8,696 nt of DNA from an uncultured Candidatus Melainabacteria bacterium (GTDB lineage: Bacteria > Cyanobacteriota > Vampirovibrionia > Gastranaerophilales > Gastranaerophilaceae). Under the pieces are notes generated by a model. It worked only from the letters and a program-made list of their open reading frames with translations, was not told where the DNA came from and searched no databases. Shown piece by piece: positions 1 through 5,739 of the stretch; positions within the stretch are counted from its first letter, which is position 1; each line of letters opens with the position of its first letter. The stretch is taken from the NCBI GenBank assembly GCA_937898445.1, contig CALEJY010000054.1:1-8696 (forward strand), in the 5' to 3' direction. The translations under genes and the position numbers were made by a program.

Positions 1-15
1 GAGAGAGGCTTAAAA

Positions 16-48
16 CGTCATACTGAGGATATCAGTCCGAAGTATCGC
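16..48. repeat. Possible dispersed intergenic repeat unit
   Basis: This stretch starts with CGTCATACTGAGGATATCAG and ends near AAGTATCG. It contains a small dyad, CTGA (23-26) and TCAG (32-35) around GGATA. It resembles a family of repeats (CGTCATnCTGAGGAT..., followed by CCGAAG) that I recall between genes in many gut bacterial assemblies, but that is memory and not a search. It is the first of a run of palindromic elements filling positions 1-291. The plus-strand frame 1 is open right through it. A copy count in the genome would settle whether it is a true dispersed repeat. Confidence 0.35.
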
Positions 49-63
49 ATTGTTAATAATGAT

Positions 64-83
64 GTTGGGCTAGAAAGCCCAAC
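64..83. repeat. Short palindromic repeat, 8-bp perfect hairpin
   Basis: The arms GTTGGGCT (64-71) and AGCCCAAC (76-83) are perfect inverse complements around an AGAA loop. There is no T tract after it, so it is not an intrinsic terminator. Its form, GTTGGG plus loop plus CCCAAC followed by CTGC, recalls abundant REP-like palindromes in cyanobacteria and some proteobacteria. The element is richer in GC than the genes around it. It lies in the frame that stays open from position 1 into the prepilin gene. Confidence 0.65.
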
Positions 84-93
84 CTGCCGAAAT

Positions 94-159
94 AGTGTTG
101 GTGAAAACTGTCACCCTGAACTCGATTCAGGGTCTATCAATGCTGATTTGAGTGTTGGT
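94..159. repeat. Palindromic element flanked by 9-bp direct repeats
   Basis: AGTGTTGGT occurs at 94-102 and again at 151-159. Between the copies lies a 48-bp segment holding a perfect 8-bp hairpin, ACCCTGAA (113-120) and TTCAGGGT (126-133), around the loop CTCGA. The repeat period is 57 bp, exactly 19 codons, so the element keeps the plus-strand reading frame. The direct repeats could be a target-site duplication from insertion of a small non-autonomous element, but could also be a tandem remnant. No transposase is nearby. The hairpin and direct repeats are seen directly; the insertion history is inference. Confidence 0.55.
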
Positions 160-167
160 AAAGAAGA

Positions 168-291
168 ACCCTCTCCCGCATTTGTAACGTTCGCTGATGC
201 TCACGAACAACTGCTCCCTCAGCACAAGGCAGACAGGGTCACACGCATCGCACAGCTCTGCGGTTCCCTTTGTCTCACAAAGAGAGAGGGT
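168..291. repeat. 124-bp element bounded by 8-bp inverted repeats
   Basis: ACCCTCTC (168-175) and GAGAGGGT (284-291) form terminal inverted repeats around a GC-richer core. The core contains further dyads: GTTCG (189-193) with CGAAC (204-208), and CTTTGT (268-273) with ACAAAG (277-282) around CTC. The outer flanks are AGTGTTGGTA (151-160) and AATGTTGGTA (301-310), nine of ten bases identical and 150 bp apart, again a whole number of codons. The base composition contrasts with the AT-rich genes. It could be a MITE-like or REP-like element. It carries no convincing gene of its own. Confidence 0.45.
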
Positions 292-312
292 AATAGAGTA
301 AATGTTGGTAAT

Positions 313-1038
313 ATGAACCAAAATATTTTTACCGATACGGACTTTTCACGTTTCACTTCTCACTTTTCACTTATAAAAACAGCCTTCACATTGGCAGAAG
401 TCCTAATCACTCTCGGCATTATCGGTGTTGTTGCGGCATTAACCCTCCCAACTCTTATTGAAAACCATAACAAAAGAGTTGTTGAAACAAGATTGCAAAA
501 ATTCTATTCTGCTATGAACCAAGCTATCAAAATGGCAGAATTGGATTACGGCGACAGGGATACGTGGTTTGAAGATAACAATAGCTATGAAAAACAAAAA
601 ATTTGGGGCGATAAATATTTAGTTCCATATTTAAAAATTGTAAAAACTGGTCGTTTGGATACTTATAACTATACAATTTATTTTGCAGATGGAACTGCGG
701 TTGCTTTAGGAATGGGAAATGGGCGTGATTGGACTTTTTTTACTAGTGATCCAAATAAATGTATTTCGGGGTTATCATATTATGAGCATATTGGTCGTTG
801 TGCTTTTGAGTTTTATTACAATCCTACAAGAGATGAAGATGGTAAAATTAATAATGCAGGTTGGAATTTTAATCCGTTTGGTTATGGATGGAATGGGTAT
901 TCAGAAAATTATTTAAAAAATGATCCTACATTTGGTTGTTATCCTAATTCTTCTTGGCATGGACATTGCACGGCATTAATTCAATACAACAATTGGAAAT
1001 TTCCTAAAGATTATCCGTTCAAAGTTCGTTATAGGTAA
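313..1038 (+). CDS. Type IV prepilin-like protein (N-terminal methylation motif)
   Basis: This gene encodes a 241-residue protein with a class III signal: a 24-residue leader, then FTLAEVLITLGIIGVVAAL (residues 25-43), the hydrophobic helix typical of pilins and pseudopilins, with Glu at +5. A prepilin peptidase would cut after Ala24; the usual residue there is Gly. The mature part has the helix extension (IENHNKRVVETRLQKFY) and a variable C-terminal domain with four cysteines (150, 163, 209, 219), enough for two disulfides. It ends in CTALIQYNNWKFPKDYPF, an ending I associate with gut Melainabacteria pilin-like proteins. The likely role is a surface filament or pseudopilus subunit; the exact system is unknown. 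The start is uncertain: ATG 313 has no good Shine-Dalgarno site, and the frame is open back to position 1. A terminator follows directly. No assembly genes lie nearby. Confidence 0.8.
   Translation: MNQNIFTDTDFSRFTSHFSLIKTAFTLAEVLITLGIIGVVAALTLPTLIENHNKRVVETRLQKFYSAMNQAIKMAELDYGDRDTWFEDNNSYEKQKIWGDKYLVPYLKIVKTGRLDTYNYTIYFADGTAVALGMGNGRDWTFFTSDPNKCISGLSYYEHIGRCAFEFYYNPTRDEDGKINNAGWNFNPFGYGWNGYSENYLKNDPTFGCYPNSSWHGHCTALIQYNNWKFPKDYPFKVRYR
343..370 (+). repeat. Four tandem 7-bp repeats in the prepilin leader
   Basis: Four adjacent heptamers read TTTTCAC (343-349), GTTTCAC (350-356), TTCTCAC (357-363) and TTTTCAC (364-370). They encode most of the leader residues FSRFTSHFSL just before the prepilin cleavage site. 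Seven is not a multiple of three, so gaining or losing one copy would shift the frame between ATG 313 and the pilin domain. The copies are imperfect, which lowers slippage, so phase variation is only a possibility. Confidence 0.7.
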
Positions 1039-1077
1039 AAAAAAATAATCCCGTTTAAATGCGGGATTATTTTTTTT
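1038..1077. terminator. Bidirectional intrinsic terminator
   Basis: A perfect 16-bp stem, AAAAAAAATAATCCCG (1038-1053) against 1062-1077, encloses the loop TTTAAATG. The GC core is CCCG/CGGG. Reading rightwards it ends in eight T, and reading leftwards it also ends in a T run. It overlaps the stop codon of the upstream prepilin gene and lies 14 bp beyond the typA stop codon, so it fits as a shared terminator for converging transcripts. Confidence 0.9.
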
Positions 1078-1091
1078 AGTTTTAGTTCTTA

Positions 1092-2891
1092 TTAGTTGTA
1101 GATTTTTCTAGTCAAATCTGCTTTTCTAATTCTAACGTTTTCCGGTGTGATTTCAACAAGTTCGTCATCTCCGATGTATTCCATACATTCTTCCAAAGAC
1201 ATTTCCTTGTGGGCTTGCAATGTTACCATTACATCAGCGGTTGCACTTCTCATGTTAGTTAATTTTTTAGTTTTGCAAATATTAACTACAATATCTTGAG
1301 GTTTGTTGCATTCGCCGATAATCATTCCTCTGTAAACCTTAGTTTTTGGAGTTACAAAGAATGTTCCACGATCTTCATATTGAGCCAATGCGTAAGGAAT
1401 AGCTTCACCTTGTTCGTGTGCAATAATTGAACCGTTTCTTTGACGAGGAATATCGCCGGCAAATGGTCTGTAATCCAAGAATGTGTGGTACATAATACCT
1501 TCACCACGTGTCATTCTGATAAATTCGCTTCTGAAACCGATTAAGCCACGAGCTGGAATATGGAATACCATATTAGTTCTGCCTTTAGCATTGTTCATTT
1601 CTTTCATTTCTGCTTTTCTGCCTGAAAGTCTGTCGATACAACTTCCTGCGCAACCTTCCGGAACATCAACGATTAAGTTTTCAAACGGTTCACATTTTAC
1701 GCCATCAATTGTTTTGTAAATTACTTCCGGTTTAGAAACTTGGAACTCGTAACCTTCACGACGCATTGTTTCAATCAAAATGCCTAAGTGAAGTTCGCCT
1801 CTGCCTGAAACTTTGAATACATCTGTTGAATCTGTGTCTTCAACTCTCAAGCTTACGTTCTTTTCAAGTTCATCATAAAGTCTTTTTCTCAATTGACGAG
1901 ATGTAACAAATTTTCCTTCTGTGCCTGCGAATGGGCTATCATTTACTGAAAAATTCATTTGCAAAGTTGGTTCATCAACTTTAATCAAAGGTAATGGTTG
2001 AGGATCTGCTAAAGAACAAATGCTTTCGCCGATTTGAATATCTGAAAAACCTGCAATACCAACGATATCGCCTGCGTAAGCTTCTTCAATTTCAGTTCTT
2101 CCTAAATCGTGGAAACCGAAAAGTTTTGTTATTTTACCTTTTTCTTGGCTTCCGTCAGCGTGAACTACGCAAACTTGTTCTTGAGATTTAACTTTCCCGT
2201 TTTCAATACGACCGATAACAATCCTTCCAACGTATTCGTTGTAATCAAGTGTTGTTGCACGGAATTGGAAAGGTCTGTCAGCATCGCCCTTTGGTGGTTT
2301 GATGTTTTCTAGGATACAATCCAATAATGGAACCATATCTTTCTTTTCATCATCCAAATCTTTGATAGCAAAGCCGTTCAAGCTACTTGCAAAAATGAAT
2401 GGGAAGTCGATTAAATCTTCTCTATCAGTCAATTCTGTAAACAAGTCAAATACTTTGTCTAACGCTGTCAAAGGTTCTGCAGCCGGTTTGTCGATTTTGT
2501 TGATTACAACAATAATTCTCAAGCCTAATTCCAAAGCTTTTGATAGTACAAATCTTGTTTGGGGCATAGGACCTTCTGCTGCATCAACGATTAATAATGC
2601 GCCGTCTACCATACCCAAAACACGTTCAACTTCACCACCAAAGTCTGCGTGACCAGGTGTGTCGATTACGTTGATTTTTGTGTTTTTGTAATTAATTGAA
2701 ATGTTTTTAGAAAGAATTGTGATACCACGTTCTCTTTCCAAATCGTTGCTATCCAATACACGTTCTTGAACCTGTTGGTTTGCACGGAATGCACCTGCTT
2801 GTTTCAACAAACAGTCAACAAGGGTTGTTTTACCGTGGTCAACGTGAGCGATGATAGCGATGTTTCTGATATTTTCGTTATGTGTTGTCAT
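1092..2891 (-). CDS. typA: Ribosome-associated translational GTPase TypA/BipA
   Basis: This 599-residue protein is close to the usual length of about 605-615. It belongs to the EF-G-like translational GTPases that bind the 70S ribosome and help ribosome assembly and growth under stress such as cold. The GTPase domain shows G1 AHVDHGKT (15-22), G2 RGIT (55-58), G3 DTPGH (77-81), G4 NKID (131-134) and G5 SSLNG (169-173). Domain II, two EF-G-like alpha/beta domains (around residues 310-480) and the BipA-specific C-terminal domain follow. That last domain is marked by KLTNMRSA (543-550) and DDELVEITP near the end. The segment before KLTNMR reads GECNKPQDIVVN, where BipA usually has GEHNRENDLEVN. 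ATG 2891 is preceded by TAGGG four bases upstream. The gene is last in a leftward unit after the MFS gene, 107 bp away; the gap holds a strong palindrome, so it may have its own regulated promoter. Confidence 0.97.
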   Translation of the reverse strand: MTTHNENIRNIAIIAHVDHGKTTLVDCLLKQAGAFRANQQVQERVLDSNDLERERGITILSKNISINYKNTKINVIDTPGHADFGGEVERVLGMVDGALLIVDAAEGPMPQTRFVLSKALELGLRIIVVINKIDKPAAEPLTALDKVFDLFTELTDREDLIDFPFIFASSLNGFAIKDLDDEKKDMVPLLDCILENIKPPKGDADRPFQFRATTLDYNEYVGRIVIGRIENGKVKSQEQVCVVHADGSQEKGKITKLFGFHDLGRTEIEEAYAGDIVGIAGFSDIQIGESICSLADPQPLPLIKVDEPTLQMNFSVNDSPFAGTEGKFVTSRQLRKRLYDELEKNVSLRVEDTDSTDVFKVSGRGELHLGILIETMRREGYEFQVSKPEVIYKTIDGVKCEPFENLIVDVPEGCAGSCIDRLSGRKAEMKEMNNAKGRTNMVFHIPARGLIGFRSEFIRMTRGEGIMYHTFLDYRPFAGDIPRQRNGSIIAHEQGEAIPYALAQYEDRGTFFVTPKTKVYRGMIIGECNKPQDIVVNICKTKKLTNMRSATADVMVTLQAHKEMSLEECMEYIGDDELVEITPENVRIRKADLTRKIYN

Positions 2892-2919
2892 ATTTCCCTA
2901 CTATCTATATCTTAGTAAC

Positions 2920-2942
2920 ATTAGTGTAAAATTTACACTAAT
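2920..2942. promoter_or_regulatory. 23-bp palindrome upstream of typA, candidate operator
   Basis: The arms ATTAGTGTAAA (2920-2930) and TTTACACTAAT (2932-2942) are perfect 11-bp inverse complements around one A. It lies 29-51 bases upstream of the typA start codon. On the minus strand one half-site contains TTTACA (2930-2925), a fair -35 box, with TATAGA (2909-2904) 15 bp downstream as a weak -10. A bound dimeric repressor would therefore cover the promoter. There is no T tract on the minus strand after it, so it is a poor terminator for the MFS gene. I do not recognise the regulator family. Confidence 0.55.
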
Positions 2943-2998
2943 ATTTTATATTGCTGATAACTATTTTTCAAGTTAAGATTTTGTAAATGATAAATTAA

Positions 2999-4390
2999 TT
3001 AAACTTTCTGTCTATATGCCACAAATGCGAATATTAAACAGGTCAAGCCGAATAATATGCCAAAGCACATTGTTGTTCTATATGAATATAAAAATGCGGT
3101 TTCGTATATTTTTCCGTTTTCGATAAATAAATGTCTGAAAGTTTCAAATAACGTAATTGTTACAGCAACTCCCAAAATGTTTCCAAGATTTCGAGCAAGT
3201 GCCAAAATTCCTGATGCTAAGCCTAATTCACCATGATCAACACTTGTCATAATAGCGTTATTTGATGGAGATTGGAATAAGCCGTTTCCTATTCCCATAA
3301 TTCCTGATGCTAAAATAATTTGCCACATTGTTGCGTTTTTGTCATACAAAGTAAACATCAATAATGCTATGCAATACGTCGCAGGTCCTAATCGGGTTAA
3401 AATTTTACTTCCGTATTTCCCTGACAATCTGCCGGCAATTGGTGCAGTGATTGATAGAGTTAAAGAATACGGTAGAATTAATAAACCGGTTACAAGTGCG
3501 TTGTATTTCAAAATTTCTTGTAAAAAGAATGGCAATAAAATACTGTTTGTGTACATCGCCATATACGAAGTCATTACGGCTAGATTGCCGAATGTGAACG
3601 GTTTTATTTTGAACATTGAAAAATTAATCAGTGGGTAATTGATTTTGTGGTCACGCATATAAAATAACGCCCCAAATATCAATGTAATTATACCGAGAAT
3701 AATTATTCTAAGAGAGTTCCAACCCCAACTGTGGCCTTCCGAAATTGCTAGTAATAAAGCAAATAAACTCACCGTGAAATAGAAAAATCCTCTGTAATCA
3801 AATTTGAAATTTTTGATATCTGTTTTGACGCTACGAGGCAGCATTCTGTATGAATAAATTACACCTAATATCGCAACGATTACGCAAGGATAAAATACTG
3901 AATGCCATCCAAAATAATTGATTAAAATACCGCCCAATGCAGGCCCGCTCATCCCTCCGATTGCTACAATACAACCGTTTAAGCCAAGAGCTTTGCCTCT
4001 GCGTTCTTTTTTGAAAATAGATGCAATAATGGCTTGCCCGTTAGATAATAGAATAGATGCGCCGATTGCCTCTAAACATCGGTATGCAATTAATAACGGA
4101 AATGTTGGTGCGGTAGTGTTTAGGAATGCACCAATTCCAAACAATAAAAAGCCAACAGTGTACAATTTGTTTTTCGGGAAAATGTCCCCTAATTTCCCAA
4201 AGAACGGTAAAAACACTGTTAAAATGAGCATGTAAGCAATCATTACCCATTGGATTTGTCCCATTGTAACGTGCAAATCTCTAGCCATCGGGTAAAGTGC
4301 AAGGTTTACGGTTGTAGAATCAAGCATGGCAATAAAATTGCCGACTGCCGTAATTACAAACATTGTCCATTTTAATTTTTTGTGGCTCAT
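2999..4390 (-). CDS. MFS multidrug-type exporter, DHA2 family (14 TM)
   Basis: This 463-residue inner-membrane protein has about 14 predicted hydrophobic helices, the pattern of drug:H+ antiporters of the EmrB/QacA (DHA2) type. Motif D1 is LDSTTVNLALYP (23-34), with Asp24 in the first helix. The motif A loop is GKLGDIFPKNK (65-75), motif B starts at Arg104 (RCLEAIGAS), and motif C is GGMSGPALGG (145-154) in helix 5, the antiporter signature. The substrate cannot be told from sequence: drugs, bile-type compounds or metabolites are all possible. The start codon lies one base after the glmU stop codon (TAACATG) with no visible Shine-Dalgarno site, so translation is probably coupled to glmU. The gene is complete. 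No EmrA-like adaptor or local regulator is beside it. Confidence 0.9.
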   Translation of the reverse strand: MSHKKLKWTMFVITAVGNFIAMLDSTTVNLALYPMARDLHVTMGQIQWVMIAYMLILTVFLPFFGKLGDIFPKNKLYTVGFLLFGIGAFLNTTAPTFPLLIAYRCLEAIGASILLSNGQAIIASIFKKERRGKALGLNGCIVAIGGMSGPALGGILINYFGWHSVFYPCVIVAILGVIYSYRMLPRSVKTDIKNFKFDYRGFFYFTVSLFALLLAISEGHSWGWNSLRIIILGIITLIFGALFYMRDHKINYPLINFSMFKIKPFTFGNLAVMTSYMAMYTNSILLPFFLQEILKYNALVTGLLILPYSLTLSITAPIAGRLSGKYGSKILTRLGPATYCIALLMFTLYDKNATMWQIILASGIMGIGNGLFQSPSNNAIMTSVDHGELGLASGILALARNLGNILGVAVTITLFETFRHLFIENGKIYETAFLYSYRTTMCFGILFGLTCLIFAFVAYRQKV

Positions 4391-4391
4391 G

Positions 4392-5669
4392 TTATTTATT
4401 TTTTACCCATCCTTCAATAATTCTCAATGGCGCACGGGTTATTGCTAAAGCCCATTCCCCAATATTTTTTGTTATTACACTGCCGGCTCCGACATTTGTA
4501 CCTTCTCCTATTTCTACAGGAGCTACAAGTACTGTGTTTGAACCGATTTTAACGTTATCTTTTAAAACGGTTTTACTTTTCTTTTTGCTGATTGGGTCGT
4601 AATTTGCGGTGATTGTTCCGGCTCCGATATTTATATGAGAACCAAATTCAGAATCGCCGATATAGCTTAAATGTCCTGCGTTTGTATTGTGACCGATTTT
4701 AGCTTTTTTTACTTCTACAAAATTCCCGATTTTGCAGTTATCGTCAATTTCTACATCTCCTCTTAGATGTGCGCAAGGTCCGATTTTACAGTTTTTGCCG
4801 ATTTTGTTTTTGCCTTCAATATAAGTTGATGGATAAATAATTGTGTCTGCACCGATTTCTGTATCTTCTGAAATCCAAGTAGAAGCAGGATCAACAATTG
4901 TAACACCTTCGGTCATTAATGCGTTTAACTTTCTCTCATTCATTAATTTGGTTGCAAAAGCCAAATCTTGACGAGAATTGATTCCGTTCATTTCTTCGGA
5001 ATTTTCCATAATATAAGCGTTTACGTTTAAGTTTTGATTTTTTGCCCAAGAAACAATATCTGTTAAATAGTATTCACCTTGTGCATTATTGCTTGTTAGT
5101 TGGCAAAATGCGCCTTTGATTTTTGCCCAGTTTAAACAATACACGCCCACATTAACTTCTCTTACAGCACTCTGTTCCGGAGTTGCATCTTTTGCTTCAA
5201 CAATAGCTTTTAGAGAGTTATCATTTTCTCTGATAATTCTTCCGTAACTTGCCGGAGCATCTAAAACTGCACTCATAACGGTCAAATCTGATTTATTAGA
5301 GTTGTGATATTCAATAAATTTGTTAATAGTGTCTTCTGTAATTAAAGGTATGTCTCCATTTAGAATTATAACTTGTCCGTCAAAGTTTTCTAAAGAAGGG
5401 CAAGCCATAGAAACGGCATGACCTGTTCCAAGTTGAGGAGATTGAAGAACTGTTTTGGCTGCTGAGTAATTCTTTTCAACAAATTCGGTTACTTCTTCTG
5501 CATGATGTCCAACAATTACAATTGATTGTGTTGCAATGCTTTTAACGCTATCTAGTACGTACCCCAAAACGGTTTTACCGAATATTTGGTGTAAAACCTT
5601 TATAGTATTAGATTTCATTCTTGTGCCTTTTCCTGCGGCAAGAATTACGGCTTTAATATCTTTATTCAT
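4392..5669 (-). CDS. glmU: Bifunctional GlmU (GlcNAc-1-P uridylyltransferase / GlcN-1-P acetyltransferase)
   Basis: GlmU makes UDP-N-acetylglucosamine in the cytoplasm for peptidoglycan and lipopolysaccharide: acetyl transfer to GlcN-1-P, then uridylyl transfer. The N-terminal nucleotidyltransferase domain (about 1-225) carries LAAGKGTRMKS (10-20), Lys24 in KVLH, LQSPQLGTGHA (75-85), NGDIPL (104-109) and GINSR (229-233). The C-terminal part (about 260-425) is a left-handed beta-helix of hexapeptide repeats with GPCAHLRGD (297-305), GNFVEVKK (315-322), the HLSYIGD motif with the presumed catalytic His333, and NIGAGTITANYD (347-358). The end, ALAITRAPLRIIEGW, matches the usual finish, so the protein is complete, although 425 residues is shorter than the common 450-460. 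AAGGAGAG lies just upstream of ATG 5669. It is first in the leftward unit glmU, MFS, possibly typA. Confidence 0.96.
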   Translation of the reverse strand: MNKDIKAVILAAGKGTRMKSNTIKVLHQIFGKTVLGYVLDSVKSIATQSIVIVGHHAEEVTEFVEKNYSAAKTVLQSPQLGTGHAVSMACPSLENFDGQVIILNGDIPLITEDTINKFIEYHNSNKSDLTVMSAVLDAPASYGRIIRENDNSLKAIVEAKDATPEQSAVREVNVGVYCLNWAKIKGAFCQLTSNNAQGEYYLTDIVSWAKNQNLNVNAYIMENSEEMNGINSRQDLAFATKLMNERKLNALMTEGVTIVDPASTWISEDTEIGADTIIYPSTYIEGKNKIGKNCKIGPCAHLRGDVEIDDNCKIGNFVEVKKAKIGHNTNAGHLSYIGDSEFGSHINIGAGTITANYDPISKKKSKTVLKDNVKIGSNTVLVAPVEIGEGTNVGAGSVITKNIGEWALAITRAPLRIIEGWVKNK

Positions 5670-5703
5670 ATTTCTCTCCTTAATTATTTCCCTATAATTT
5701 TAT

Positions 5704-5739
5704 TTTACTATAAAAACTTTTTAGATTATAATTAAATTA
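5704..5739 (+). promoter_or_regulatory. mnmA promoter giving a leaderless mRNA
   Basis: A -35 hexamer TTTACT (5704-5709) and a perfect -10 TATAAT (5727-5732) are spaced by 17 bp. Transcription would begin about seven bases after the -10, at position 5739, which is the A of the mnmA ATG. No Shine-Dalgarno sequence exists between promoter and start. A stop codon in frame at 5733-5735 rules out a longer protein. The hexamers are seen; the transcription start is inferred. Confidence 0.6.
5707..5736 (-). promoter_or_regulatory. Weak candidate glmU promoter
   Basis: On the minus strand TATAGT (5712-5707) could be the -10 box, with a poor -35 TTTAAT (5736-5731) at 18 bp. It would start the transcript near 5700, leaving about 30 bases of leader that include the AAGGAGAG ribosome site. 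The -10 overlaps the -35 of the divergent mnmA promoter, so the two could compete for polymerase. The -35 match is weak. Confidence 0.35.

Noticed and set aside
148..312. TTG start at 148 giving a 296-residue prepilin protein
   Set aside because: It would put the prepilin cleavage site nearly 80 residues in, has no ribosome site, and the added residues are encoded by repeat elements. ATG 313 gives a more normal leader, though the start stays uncertain.
1..312. CRISPR array
   Set aside because: The repeated strings are too short, unevenly spaced and differ in type; there are no regular spacers and no cas genes.
127..321. Minus-strand frame of 64 codons
   Set aside because: It lies entirely in the palindromic repeat cluster and the start of the prepilin gene, has no recognisable domain and no ribosome site.
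1483..2652. Several plus-strand open frames inside typA
   Set aside because: They lie opposite a complete, conserved gene and their translations show no domain.
2920..2942. Intrinsic terminator for the MFS gene
   Set aside because: The minus strand shows no T run after the palindrome (GTTACTAAG follows), and the stem is AT-rich with almost no loop.
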